NCBI RefSeq assembly: GCF_050402865.1
Contig: NZ_BAABMF010000009.1
Coordinates: 124,001-188,000, forward strand
Origin: Clostridium_AF sediminicola
Lineage (GTDB): Bacteria; Bacillota; Clostridia; Clostridiales; Clostridiaceae
Reading direction: 5' to 3'
Length of the DNA: 64,000 bases
Shown: piece after piece, positions 53,974-63,090 of the stretch
Numbering within the stretch: position 1 is the stretch's first letter
Layout of the letters: each line of letters begins with the position of its first letter
Made by a program: the position numbers and the translations under genes
The notes under the pieces: model-generated
The model's database searches: none
What the model saw: only the letters and a program-made list of their open reading frames with translations
Told to the model about the DNA's origin: nothing

Positions 53974-54015
53974 AAAAAACTCTTTTTATGCAAATAAACA
54001 TAAAAAGAGTTTTTT
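53974..54015 (-). terminator. rho-independent terminator
   Basis: AAAAAACTCTTTTTATG pairs perfectly with its complement at 53999-54015 over an 8-base loop, just after the site-2 protease stop. Confidence 0.88.
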
Positions 54016-54021
54016 ATTAAA

Positions 54022-54645
54022 TTAAAAGAATACTCCAATTAAATAGTTATACACAGTAGATACTGGCGGTACAATAATATAATCAATTAAATTTGTTATT
54101 ATTAAAACAGGAAGTAAAAATTTGCTCATAGTATACAAATTAGGATGAAAATTTTTTTCATTTAATTTAAATATATCACTGAAAATATGAGAACCATCTA
54201 ATGGGGGTATTGGTAATAGATTAAATATAAATAGAACTACATTAATCCAAACGGCATTTTTGAAAATATTCATAAGTACATAATAAAGATTATCGTTTAA
54301 AATACTTGTAGGTATAAAATAGCATATCTTCATTATTATTAAGAAAACAAAAGCGATAAAAAGGTTCATAATTGGTCCAGCTAATGATACAAGAATGTCA
54401 TCTCTTCTTTTGTTTTTAAAGTTGTTTGGATTGATTTGAACAGGTTTAGCCCAACCAAATCCAGCCACAATAATTAGAAGCAAGCCCCAAATATCAATAT
54501 GAACGAAAGGATTTGCAGAAAGCCTTCCTTGGTATCTAGGGGTATCATCACCAAGCCATACGGCTGTTTGAGCATGTGCCAATTCGTGAAATGTAAAACC
54601 TAATAAAATTCCTGGTAGCAAATATATAATATCTAAAAGTTCCAT
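54022..54645 (-). CDS. site-2 protease family zinc metallopeptidase
   Basis: This 207-residue intramembrane protease has the zinc motif HELAH at H20-H24 and the second motif NLLPIPPLDGSHI near residue 147, with about five helices. It has no PDZ or CBS domain, so it belongs to the short YwhC-type group rather than RseP or SpoIVFB. Its substrate is unknown. The ATG at 54645 sits behind AAAAGGAG. The 287-bp gap beyond its start shows nothing recognisable. Confidence 0.9.
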   Translation of the reverse strand: MELLDIIYLLPGILLGFTFHELAHAQTAVWLGDDTPRYQGRLSANPFVHIDIWGLLLIIVAGFGWAKPVQINPNNFKNKRRDDILVSLAGPIMNLFIAFVFLIIMKICYFIPTSILNDNLYYVLMNIFKNAVWINVVLFIFNLLPIPPLDGSHIFSDIFKLNEKNFHPNLYTMSKFLLPVLIITNLIDYIIVPPVSTVYNYLIGVFF

Positions 54646-54932
54646 TAAAATTCTCCTTTTCCACATTTATTTTATAATAATATCATGGATAAGCAGAACA
54701 TGTCTATTGTATAAATATACCAAGTGCGAATTATGACTATAAAATACTAATTATTTCATCATAGTATGATAGTCTTACAGTTCTATTTAGAGGAATTATA
54801 AGGAATTGTCTTCTATCCTAATGTCCGGTCAATAACTTTATTAACAGGTTAGTACTTCCAGTTAATTCTTTATAACTCCATTTTTTTTAATTGCCTCTTT
54901 CTCTGTTGGTTTTTACAATGATTAAAGAATTT

Positions 54933-56162
54933 TTATCTATTAAATCTAAATAATTCAGCATTTGTTGACTCTTTTTTTAAATATAAGTCTCTTATTATTT
55001 GTCCACCAAGGATTGCATATATGATTCCATTTGAACCATAACCTAAAGAAAAATAACAATTTGGCATCTCGTTATACTCCCCTATAAAAGGAAGACCATC
55101 TTTTGTATCTCCAAATAATCCGCTAAACCGATACTCAATTTCTAGATTATTTATTTGTGGGAAGTATGACTTTAGTTTTTTATATAAAATATTATATTTA
55201 TTGATAGATGCTTTATCCTCATTTATTAGGCAAGACATTTTGCTGTTATCTCCTCCAATTTTCTCATCTTCACCGCCAATAATAATTCTGTTATCGCCAG
55301 TAGTTCTAAAATAAATATAAGGATTATCATTATCTCTTACTATGCATTTATTATACCAATTTGATATATCTTCAAGGGGTTTAGTAACTATTGTAAAAGT
55401 CCTAGACAAGTTCACAATTTTTTCTTTAACATATTTTTTACTTTCATATCCAGCAGCAATAATAATTTTCTTAGCATTTATTATAAAGTTATTAGTAGTT
55501 TTTAAAGATACAGAATTCGATGAAGGACATATTTCATCAATTTCAGTATTTTCATAAACACTAAGTCCTTTTGTTACAGATTTTGATATGAGTGCATGTG
55601 TAAATCGAAATGGATCTATTTGTGCTGCTCCAGAGTTAGAGAGAATTCCTCCCTCAACGGGAAAAGAGAACTTTTTTCTTGCCATATCTTTATTGATGTA
55701 TGTAACATCAAATCCGTTTTGTTTTCTCAAATTATATTCTTTTTCTAAAGAAGATACCTTTGAAGAATTTGATGTATAATAGAAGCATTCTTTTAAGGAA
55801 AAATCACAATTATCATCTAAGGATTCTATAATATTTTCTATATCATAAACAGCTTTTTCGCAAAGTTTAAAGCATTTCAAAGCCTTTTCTGCACCAATCA
55901 TAGATTTAAGTCCGATTAAATCAGTATCTATTTCATACTGAAGTATTGAAGTAGATGCCCTTGTACTTCCAAAGCCTATTATATTTTTGTCAATGATTGC
56001 AGTGTTTATTCCCTCTTCAGTAAGATAGTAAGCTGCAATTGCACCTGTAATACCAGCTCCAATAATTGCAACATCACATTCTATATCTTCACTTAAGTAT
56101 TGATACTTGTTTTTTATTTTATTTATACTTGTCCAAAGCATATCCCCTGTTACAAAATTCAT
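54933..56162 (-). CDS. FAD-dependent oxidoreductase (DAO/glycine oxidase-like)
   Basis: This 409-residue flavoprotein has the N-terminal dinucleotide fold VAIIGAGITGAIAAYYL near residue 30 and the C-terminal DAO segment GLPFIGEY near 365 with GYGSNGIIYA. It probably oxidises an amine or amino acid and passes electrons to oxygen or a carrier. The gene stands alone. I use the ATG at 56162, 8 bases after GTGAGG; the ATG 13 codons upstream lacks a site. Confidence 0.85.
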   Translation of the reverse strand: MNFVTGDMLWTSINKIKNKYQYLSEDIECDVAIIGAGITGAIAAYYLTEEGINTAIIDKNIIGFGSTRASTSILQYEIDTDLIGLKSMIGAEKALKCFKLCEKAVYDIENIIESLDDNCDFSLKECFYYTSNSSKVSSLEKEYNLRKQNGFDVTYINKDMARKKFSFPVEGGILSNSGAAQIDPFRFTHALISKSVTKGLSVYENTEIDEICPSSNSVSLKTTNNFIINAKKIIIAAGYESKKYVKEKIVNLSRTFTIVTKPLEDISNWYNKCIVRDNDNPYIYFRTTGDNRIIIGGEDEKIGGDNSKMSCLINEDKASINKYNILYKKLKSYFPQINNLEIEYRFSGLFGDTKDGLPFIGEYNEMPNCYFSLGYGSNGIIYAILGGQIIRDLYLKKESTNAELFRFNR

Positions 56163-56303
56163 TTTGGTTTCCTCACTTTTAATTATGATTTTAGACTTCA
56201 TTTAGTTTATCTTATAAAAGTATTATCATATAAGAATTATTTTATACATAAATCGTATACAATAAATAAGTTTTCTATAAATATAGATATGAGGTGATAT
56301 TTA

Positions 56304-56840
56304 ATGAAAAATAATATTAAAAAATGGTACATAGTAGGAACTTTATTTATAATTGTTTTTGGTGTACTACTTCATTTTCTTTATGAATGGTCAGGAAATA
56401 ATTCTTTTGTTGGATTGTTTAGTGCAGTAAACGAAAGCACATGGGAGCATCTAAAGTTATTGTTTTGGCCATCATTTTTCTTTTCAATAATAGAATACAT
56501 ATTTATTGGAAAAGACTATAATAACTATATCACTGCAAAAGCTGTTTCGTTTTATTCAGGTATATTGCTAATAATTATATTGTTTTACACATATACAGGG
56601 ATAGTAGGAGATAATTTTATTGTGATGGACATATTAATATTTATTGTAAGTGTAGTTATAAGCCAGTTTATCGGTTATAAAATTACAGTATGCAATGGAA
56701 ATGTAAATGAAATCATAAATATTATATCTTTTGTAGCAATAGTTTTACTTGCTTTGGCTTTTATATTTTTTACAGTTAATCCACCACAGATACCGCTTTT
56801 TAAAGATCCTGTTACTGGAGGGTATGGTATAGTGAGTTAA
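56304..56840 (+). CDS. DUF6512-like small membrane protein
   Basis: This 178-residue protein has about five helices and the FSAVNESTWEHLKLLFWP motif near residue 40, which I associate with DUF6512. The function is unknown. It is divergent from the FAD oxidoreductase and followed by a mobile element. The ATG is preceded by a GAGGTG site. Confidence 0.75.
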   Translation: MKNNIKKWYIVGTLFIIVFGVLLHFLYEWSGNNSFVGLFSAVNESTWEHLKLLFWPSFFFSIIEYIFIGKDYNNYITAKAVSFYSGILLIIILFYTYTGIVGDNFIVMDILIFIVSVVISQFIGYKITVCNGNVNEIINIISFVAIVLLALAFIFFTVNPPQIPLFKDPVTGGYGIVS

Positions 56841-56897
56841 TAATGGGATTAAATAAAAATCATTTATTTAAATTGTAATTGAAATAGATTACGAACT

Positions 56898-57074
56898 AGT
56901 TGACAGTAAAGGACATCTTTCACTAAAATGAAAGGTTTTAATTAACTAAAAAGTAAATTAATTCCTTTTGAATAGGCAAAAGATCATTATTCTAATTTGC
57001 AAAGCAGATAAAGGCTTAGTTAAAGATTTTCTGAAAGAAAATCAACCTTTACTGTAGACTGTCAACCGTCAACT
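56898..57074. mobile_element. MITE-like element, GTTGACAGT family, copy 2
   Basis: The ends AGTTGACAGTAAAGGACATC and the inverted GTCTACAGT..GTTGAC block frame 177 bp. In reverse orientation its interior matches copy 1 at 42056-42180 (GGTTGATTTTCTT.CAGA.AATCTTTAA and GTGAAAGATGTCC). It is about 50 bp longer, with no ORF, and lies between convergent genes. Confidence 0.7.
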
Positions 57075-57110
57075 ATAAATTGCGAAGCGTTTTTCTTCGC
57101 AATTTATAGT
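57072..57110. terminator. long hairpin after feoB
   Basis: ACTATAAATTGCGAAG pairs perfectly with CTTCGCAATTTATAGT over a 7-base loop. The half-motif TTCGCAATTTATAGT recurs at 59746-59760 before the DtxR gene, so it may belong to a dispersed repeat as well as act as a terminator. Confidence 0.65.
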
Positions 57111-57131
57111 TATTATGAAAAGGTAATTGAT

Positions 57132-59282
57132 TTAACAAATTCCAAATAGCCTAGCAGTATTAGCAACTACAAAACAAACAATTATACCGGTAATAGTAGG
57201 TACTAAAAAAGAAATAATAGTCCATTTTAAACTTTGAGTTTCTTTTTTTATTGTCATGCAGGTTGTAGCACAAGGCCAATGCATTAAGGAGAATAACATT
57301 ACACATATTGCGGTTAAAGAAGTCCAGCCATTAGATATTAGAAGAGTTCTTAACTCGCTTAAACTATCCAATTCAAGCATACTTCCTTTTGACATATAGC
57401 TCATAATTATAATTGGAACAACTATTTCATTTGCAGGAAAACCTAAGATGAAAGCCATTAGAATATAGCCATCTAATCCAATCATTATTGCAAATGGATT
57501 TAGAAAATTAGCACAATGGGATAAAATACTTAGATTTCCAATATGAATATTTGCCATTATCCATATAACTAACCCAGCAGGTGCTGCTACAATAATTGCA
57601 CGACCAAGGACAAATAGAGTTCTATCAAAAATAGATCTAACAATAACTTTGCCTACTTGCGGCTTTCTGTAGGGTGGTAGCTCCAAAGTGAAATTTGAAG
57701 GAATTCCTTTCAATATAGTCTTTGATAGTATTTTTGAAATTATTAGTGTCATTAAAACTCCAAGAATAATTACTCCAGTGAGAATAAATGTGGACACTAT
57801 AGATTGAAAAGGTCCGTCTATAATACCAGTAAAGAACATTACTATAATGGCAATAAGGGTTGGAAATCTTCCATTACAAGGAACAAAGTTATTGGTGATA
57901 ATAGCGATTAGCCGTTCTCTAGGTGAATTGATTATTCTACAGCCTATTATACCAGCAGCATTACAACCAAAACCCATACACATTGTTAAAGCTTGTTTTC
58001 CACAGGCGCATGCTTTCTTAAAGTAGTTGTCAAGGTTAAAAGCCACTCTAGGTAAATACCCTAAGTCTTCAAGCAATGTGAATAGAGGAAAGAAGATGGC
58101 CATAGGTGGCAGCATAACAGATACTACCCAAGCAAGTGTTTTATAAATCCCCTTAACTAATAATCCATGTACCCATGTAGGAGTCCCCAACCATATAAAA
58201 AATTCAGTAAGTCTATCTTCAATCCAAAACAGTCCATTAGCTAGAAGTTGAGAAGGCACATTAGCCCCAGTAATAGTAATCCAAAAAACTATACTTAAAA
58301 GAGCAATCATAATTGGAATTCCAAATTTTTTTGAGGTAAGATACTTATCAACTTTTCTGTCAAAACTATTATAATTTTCGATTTTAATAGAAACAGCATT
58401 ACTGGTAATTTTTTCTGAAACTCTTACTAAATGAGAAACAATTGAATCACGGAACAAATCTGAATCTATACCGCTTTCTTTCAAATACGCTTTTGACTCG
58501 GCAACTTCGTTCATAATATCTATTTGATCTGTTAAATTAAAATTTAGATATTTATTAATAGAGCTTAAAATAGTTTTATCTCCATCTAAAAGTTTTAGTG
58601 ATACCCACCTAGAATTGAGCTTTTCACCAAGGTGTAATTTGACTACTTTTTCAATTTTCTCTATAGCAGTTTCTATTAATTTGTCATATATAATTTCTAT
58701 ACTATTAGGATCAACATTGTTTGATGTAATATCGTAAACTGCTGCCATTAACTTTTTCAAACCTTTTCCTTTAATAGCACTTGTTCCTATAACAGGTACT
58801 CCAAGCTGAGTAGATAATTTGTGTAAATCTATTGAAATACCTTTTCTTTTTGCTTCATCAAGTAAATTAACACATACAACTACTTTAGAAGTTATCTCAA
58901 GGGTTTGTAGAACAAGATTTAAATTTCTTTCTAAACAAGTAGCATCAACAATAATTACTGTTGCATCTGGATTTCCAAATAAGATAAAATCTCTTGCAAC
59001 TTCTTCCTCTACTGAATTTGCCATTAGTGAATAGGTTCCTGGAATATCAACTAATACAAAGTTAGTGCCATTAAAAGAATAGTTTCCATGTGCATTTGTA
59101 ACAGTTTTACCAGGCCAGTTACCGGTGTGTTGATTAAGACCAGTTAAGTTATTGAAAATTGTACTTTTGCCAACGTTAGGATTTCCACCTAGAGCAATTA
59201 CTTTATCATATGAATTAGTTTTTTCGATTTTAAGTTCTTCCTCAAGAATTTTTTTACCAGTGGATTTAGTGGTAAGTCCCAT
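57132..59282 (-). CDS. feoB: ferrous iron transport protein B
   Basis: FeoB is the GTP-dependent Fe2+ permease. The 716-residue protein has the N-terminal G domain (GGNPNVGKSTIFNNLTG near residue 33, DIPGTYSL near 76, CVNLLDEAK), a helical GDI-like segment, and two Gate regions with the Cys-rich MCMGFGCNAAG near residue 425. I use the ATG at 59282 behind GGAGGAAAA. It lies 61 bp after feoA, in a divergent arrangement with a DtxR-family regulator. Confidence 0.95.
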   Translation of the reverse strand: MGLTTKSTGKKILEEELKIEKTNSYDKVIALGGNPNVGKSTIFNNLTGLNQHTGNWPGKTVTNAHGNYSFNGTNFVLVDIPGTYSLMANSVEEEVARDFILFGNPDATVIIVDATCLERNLNLVLQTLEITSKVVVCVNLLDEAKRKGISIDLHKLSTQLGVPVIGTSAIKGKGLKKLMAAVYDITSNNVDPNSIEIIYDKLIETAIEKIEKVVKLHLGEKLNSRWVSLKLLDGDKTILSSINKYLNFNLTDQIDIMNEVAESKAYLKESGIDSDLFRDSIVSHLVRVSEKITSNAVSIKIENYNSFDRKVDKYLTSKKFGIPIMIALLSIVFWITITGANVPSQLLANGLFWIEDRLTEFFIWLGTPTWVHGLLVKGIYKTLAWVVSVMLPPMAIFFPLFTLLEDLGYLPRVAFNLDNYFKKACACGKQALTMCMGFGCNAAGIIGCRIINSPRERLIAIITNNFVPCNGRFPTLIAIIVMFFTGIIDGPFQSIVSTFILTGVIILGVLMTLIISKILSKTILKGIPSNFTLELPPYRKPQVGKVIVRSIFDRTLFVLGRAIIVAAPAGLVIWIMANIHIGNLSILSHCANFLNPFAIMIGLDGYILMAFILGFPANEIVVPIIIMSYMSKGSMLELDSLSELRTLLISNGWTSLTAICVMLFSLMHWPCATTCMTIKKETQSLKWTIISFLVPTITGIIVCFVVANTARLFGIC

Positions 59283-59343
59283 TAATTTTCCTCCATACAT
59301 AATAATTTTTTATATTAATATAAATTAATAGTAATGATTAAAG

Positions 59344-59589
59344 TTACTGATTTGTATATTCTACTAGTATAGTAGAAGCTACTTCAGAGCGTAGAGCAAT
59401 TACCGCACCTCTAATAAGATAAGCAACAGGGTCTCCAGATGGGCTTTTTTGCAAAGATTCTACTACTGTTTCACTAATTAAACCTAAATCCAGCAATCTT
59501 CTTCTCAACAAACCTTTAGCTATAAGTTTTTTTACTTTACATTTTTTCCCGAGTGGTAATAAGTTTAGCGGAATATAATTAGTGTTCAT
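59344..59589 (-). CDS. feoA: ferrous iron transport protein A
   Basis: This 81-residue SH3-like protein has the pattern LNLLPLGKKCKVKKL and a GALIALR-type RGAVIALR end, as in FeoA. It assists FeoB in Fe2+ uptake. GAGGTAG precedes the ATG. A perfect palindrome at 59651-59671 lies upstream and is a candidate operator. Confidence 0.92.
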   Translation of the reverse strand: MNTNYIPLNLLPLGKKCKVKKLIAKGLLRRRLLDLGLISETVVESLQKSPSGDPVAYLIRGAVIALRSEVASTILVEYTNQ

Positions 59590-59650
59590 ATTAAAACTAC
59601 CTCGTCATATACAATTTTATAATATTAGTTTTAAATAAAAAGAATTGCCT

Positions 59651-59671
59651 TAGAGAAAAAAGTTTTCTCTA
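59651..59671. promoter_or_regulatory. candidate metalloregulator operator for feoAB
   Basis: TAGAGAAAA and TTTTCTCTA are a perfect 9-bp inverted repeat with a 3-base spacer, between feoA and the divergent DtxR-family gene. It is not a Fur box. Binding by that DtxR regulator is the simplest reading. Confidence 0.55.
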
Positions 59672-59822
59672 CACTAAGATATGATAAATACTTTTAATAT
59701 GTTATTAATATATATTCTATATGGAGAGATTTTTGTAAAGAAGTTTTCGCAATTTATAGTAGTTGTGAATTATTAATCTAAAAATGTAATAAAATAATTA
59801 GTGGAAAAATGGTGGTGGTTTA

Positions 59823-60296
59823 ATGGATGATAAATTTTATACAGTTAGAGGTTATGAATTACAAAGGTATAATAAAAATATGTTAACTCCTGCACTTGAA
59901 GATTATTTAGAAATGATTTATAGAAATAGTTTAAATGAACCCTATATTAGAATAAATACACTTGCTCAATTACTAAATGTTAAGGATTCTTCAGCTTCTA
60001 AAATGGTAAAGAAACTAGGTGAGTTAGGATTTGTGAACTATAAAAAGTATGGGATAGTAACTTTAACGTATAAAGGAGAAAAAATTGGAGGATCTTTATT
60101 AAAAAGACATAATATAATAGAGGGATTCTTGTCTTTTATAGGTTGTAAAGAAGATGCTTTACTTGAGACTGAATTAATAGAACATATAATTACAGACAAA
60201 ACTGTGAAGAATTTAAAAATTATATGCGAATTTTTTAGTAACAACAAAGAAATTTCAGAAAAATATATCGAATATAGAAAAGAATTTCATGATTGA
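59823..60296 (+). CDS. DtxR/MntR-family metal-dependent regulator
   Basis: This 157-residue protein has the winged HTH (LTPALEDYLEMIY, then TLAQLLNVKDSSASKMVKKL) and the dimerisation domain with metal-site candidates E and H in KRHNIIEGFL and ETELIEHII. It lacks the C-terminal SH3 domain. Placed divergently from feoAB, it probably represses iron uptake when loaded with Fe2+ or Mn2+. GGTGGT precedes the ATG. Confidence 0.9.
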   Translation: MDDKFYTVRGYELQRYNKNMLTPALEDYLEMIYRNSLNEPYIRINTLAQLLNVKDSSASKMVKKLGELGFVNYKKYGIVTLTYKGEKIGGSLLKRHNIIEGFLSFIGCKEDALLETELIEHIITDKTVKNLKIICEFFSNNKEISEKYIEYRKEFHD

Positions 60297-60336
60297 TTTG
60301 AGTTTTGTTTAGAAATAATATTATATAGAAGCCAAA

Positions 60337-60365
60337 TTGACAATTTTATTTACCTTGCATATAAT
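60337..60365 (+). promoter_or_regulatory. consensus promoter of the orphan riboswitch
   Basis: TTGACA and TATAAT are separated by exactly 17 bases, 23 bases before the riboswitch P1 stem. Confidence 0.85.
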
Positions 60366-60388
60366 ATTAGTTAAAGTGAATATTGTAG

Positions 60389-60551
60389 ATATAGGTGCCA
60401 TAAAATTATTATGGATAATAGGGAATTAGGTTAGAAGCCTAGACGGTCCCGCCGCTGTATAAGTCGAGCTGTTTATTTTTTATCCACTGCCTTTAATTAG
60501 GTGGGAAGGTATAAACAGCGTTGAAACTTGAGTCAGAAGACCTGCCTATAT
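60389..60551 (+). ncRNA. second cobalamin riboswitch (orphan)
   Basis: The element is complete: P1 ATATAGG/CCTATAT, GGTGCCA, AATAGGGAATTAGGTTAGAA, GACGGTCCCGCCGCTGTA, CCACTGCC, GGTGGGAAGG and the B12 box GAGTCAGAAGACCTGCC. No intact gene follows on the same strand until a DeoR-family regulator 0.57 kb away, past two terminators and a relic. It is therefore functional-looking but has lost its target. Confidence 0.93.
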
Positions 60552-60591
60552 TGAGTTGCTATTAACTCTACGGATGGTAGGGGGCAAAATC

Positions 60592-60657
60592 AGACTATAT
60601 ATACTATATTGGTCTTTTTGTGCATATATAAACCGCTTATCATTGATAAGTGGTTTT
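60592..60657 (+). terminator. tandem terminators after the orphan riboswitch
   Basis: The first hairpin pairs AGAC with GGTCT, with more A-T pairing inside, and runs into T5 (60592-60619). The second, AACCGCTTATC/GATAAGTGGTT, runs into TTTT (60631-60657). They are the likely expression platform. Confidence 0.7.
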
Positions 60658-60694
60658 ATGATTTCTATCCTTTTTAAAAGAAGGAGATAGGATT

Positions 60695-60869
60695 ATTGTA
60701 AGCGAAGCAGAGCATCATTCAAATTTTGTTGTGTGGCAGCAATTATGATCTAGGGATAGTTTTAGATAAATTTAATATAGCTATTAGATTTGGGAATCAT
60801 TGTGCTCAGCCACTGATGAATGCTTTGAAAACTGATGGGACATTAAGAAATTCATTTGAAATATTATAA
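60695..60869 (+). pseudogene. cysteine desulfurase (SufS/class V) relic
   Basis: Frame one reads IVSEAEHHSNFVVWQQL then stop, the EHHSN segment of SufS-type desulfurases. After a frame change it reads GIVLDKFNIAIRFGNHCAQP and on to NSFEIL, the C-terminal HCAQP active-site region with the catalytic Cys. Everything between, including the PLP-lysine region (roughly 200 codons), is deleted. An AAGGAGATAGG site still precedes the first fragment. Confidence 0.8.
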
Positions 60870-60920
60870 AAAAGATTAAATGCCAAATAAAAAAATGGAA
60901 AATCAACATATTTTACAATA

Positions 60921-60955
60921 AAGACTCAGATGAATCATAATCTCATCTGAGTCTT
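60921..60955 (+). terminator. rho-independent terminator after the desulfurase relic
   Basis: AAGACTCAGATGA pairs perfectly with TCATCTGAGTCTT over a 9-base loop, ending in a T-rich tail. Confidence 0.82.
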
Positions 60956-61116
60956 TATTATAGAATATTAATTAGTTTATGTGTATAAATATTTAAAAAT
61001 ATTGTGGAGAAATGTGTATAAATGTGTCGCGATATTAATTTATGTTGATTAAAGTTGTGATATGTGGTAAAATGTTGTTAACAAATAAAAATAAGAATGT
61101 AGAGGGATTAGAAGCA

Positions 61117-61890
61117 ATGTTAGCAGTTGACAGGTTGAAAAAAATAGAAGAATTATTAATAGAAAATGGTAGTGTATTAATTAGTAATTTAAGTGAATTA
61201 TTTGATGTATCCGAAGAGACCGTTCGAAGAGATTTGGATAAACTTGAAAAAGAAAACAAATTAAAACGAGTTCGACGTGGTGCATATTTACCTGAAACCG
61301 CAGATAATGAAGTTCCAATTGGAATAAGGGAAAAAATTTATTTAGAAGAGAAACAACTGATAGGTGAAAAGTGTATTGAAATGATTGAAGAGGGTGACTG
61401 TATCATGCTTGATAGTAGCACAACAGCACTGTATATTGCTAAAAATTTAAATACAAGCAAGAAAAAAGTTACTGTTATTACGAATTCTTTGATGATTACA
61501 CATGAATTTGATAAAAGTAAGACTGTTAAAGTAATTTGTTTAGGTGGAATACTTCGAAAAAGTACTAGCTCTTTTGTTGGATATATGACAACTGAGAACT
61601 TAGAAAAATTATCTGCTGATAAAGCATTTATAAGCTGTTCTTCAATAAGTACAGACATGGGTGTAACAGATAATCATGAATTAGAAGCAATGGTAAGGAA
61701 AAATATGTTGACAAATTCAATGAAAAAGTATTTGGTAGTAGACTATACAAAATTTGATTCACCTTCTGTCAATAAAATTTGTAAATTGAATGAATTAGAC
61801 GTGATTATAACAGATAGAGAAATATCGAAAAAATATAAAGAGGTTTTAATTAAAAATGAAGTGGAAATAGTTATTGCGAGTGAAGAATAG
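61117..61890 (+). CDS. DeoR/GlpR-family transcriptional regulator
   Basis: This 257-residue repressor has the DeoR HTH (KIEELLIENGSVLISNLSEL, then VSEETVRRDL) and a sugar-phosphate sensor domain (DSSTTALYIAKNL near residue 95; SADKAFISCSS near 175). I use the ATG at 61117, after AGAGGGA; earlier in-frame ATGs lie in the promoter region and would add about 25 atypical residues. It begins the sugar cluster and likely responds to its phosphorylated intermediate. Confidence 0.92.
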   Translation: MLAVDRLKKIEELLIENGSVLISNLSELFDVSEETVRRDLDKLEKENKLKRVRRGAYLPETADNEVPIGIREKIYLEEKQLIGEKCIEMIEEGDCIMLDSSTTALYIAKNLNTSKKKVTVITNSLMITHEFDKSKTVKVICLGGILRKSTSSFVGYMTTENLEKLSADKAFISCSSISTDMGVTDNHELEAMVRKNMLTNSMKKYLVVDYTKFDSPSVNKICKLNELDVIITDREISKKYKEVLIKNEVEIVIASEE

Positions 61891-61905
61891 GAGGGTGAAG
61901 TTGTA

Positions 61906-63069
61906 ATGGAAAATTTTACATTTAAGAGTGCTACTAAAATTATTTTCGGAAAAGATGCTGAAAATACAGTAGGTGAACATGTTATAAAACATAGTCGAAA
62001 GGTATTGATTCACTACGGTGGAGATTACCTAAAAGAGTTTGGGATTCTTGATAGGATTATTAAATCATTAGAAAAAAATGGTGTGGAATGTGTTGTTTTA
62101 GACGGTGTAGTTCCTAATCCAAGGTTGTCGCTTGTGTATAAAGGTATTGAGATTTGTAAGAAAGAAAATATTGATTTTGTATTAGCTATTGGTGGAGGAA
62201 GTGCTATTGATTCTTCAAAAGCCATTGCTTTAGGAACAAAGTATGATGGTGATGTTTGGGATTTCTATTCAGGTAAAGCAACACCTAAAGAGGCCTTAAA
62301 AGTTGGTACAATCCTTACAATTCCAGGTTCAGGTTCAGAAATGTCAGAGAGTAGTATTATTACCAATGAAGAGAAGAATTTAAAATGTGGAATAGATTGT
62401 GAATTGATTGTTCCAGAGTTTTCTATTTTGAATCCTGAAATGTGTTATACGATACCACCATATTTTATGTCTTGTGGAATAGCTGATATTTTATCACATT
62501 TATTTGAAAGGTACTTCACGCCTACAAAAAGTTCAGTACTTAGTGATTATTTATTGGAAGGTGCAATGAAAGCTATTTTAGAGGTTGGTCCTAAGATGAA
62601 GAAAGAACCGAAAAATTATGATAATTGTGCAGAAATTATGTGGTTAGCGACAGTTTCACATAATGGCATGTTAGATGCAGGAAGAATTACAGACTGGGCT
62701 TCTCATAGAATTGAGCATGAGATAAGCGCTCTTTATGATATAACTCATGGTGCAGGAATGGCAATAATTTTTCCTGCATGGATGAAATATGTTAAGAATG
62801 TAAATATAGATCGATTTGTACAATTAGCCACAAGAGTATTTGGAGTTGAAAATGAAAATAATAAAGAAATAGTAGTAGAAAAAGGAATAGCTTGTTTAGA
62901 AGAGTTCTTTAAGTCATTAGGGTTAAAAATTACTTTAACTGAAGCAGGGATTCCTGTAGATAGGTTTGAAGAAATGGAAATCAAAGCCATTGGTAATTCA
63001 GATCATATTGGTAACTTTAAACAACTAAAAAAAGGTGACATAGTAGAAATTTTAAAACTAGCAATTTAA
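61906..63069 (+). CDS. iron-containing alcohol dehydrogenase (YqhD/BDH type)
   Basis: This 387-residue group III dehydrogenase has the NAD(P)-binding GGGSAIDSSKAIA near residue 95 and the metal ligands in DILSHLFERY (about 195-205), the WASHRIEH region and DITHGAGMAI (about 280). It would reduce an aldehyde such as lactaldehyde to a diol, or the reverse. GGAGGG precedes the ATG. It lies between the regulator and aldolase genes, 21 bp before the latter. Confidence 0.9.
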   Translation: MENFTFKSATKIIFGKDAENTVGEHVIKHSRKVLIHYGGDYLKEFGILDRIIKSLEKNGVECVVLDGVVPNPRLSLVYKGIEICKKENIDFVLAIGGGSAIDSSKAIALGTKYDGDVWDFYSGKATPKEALKVGTILTIPGSGSEMSESSIITNEEKNLKCGIDCELIVPEFSILNPEMCYTIPPYFMSCGIADILSHLFERYFTPTKSSVLSDYLLEGAMKAILEVGPKMKKEPKNYDNCAEIMWLATVSHNGMLDAGRITDWASHRIEHEISALYDITHGAGMAIIFPAWMKYVKNVNIDRFVQLATRVFGVENENNKEIVVEKGIACLEEFFKSLGLKITLTEAGIPVDRFEEMEIKAIGNSDHIGNFKQLKKGDIVEILKLAI

Positions 63070-63090
63070 AAAAATATAGGAGAGTTAGAT

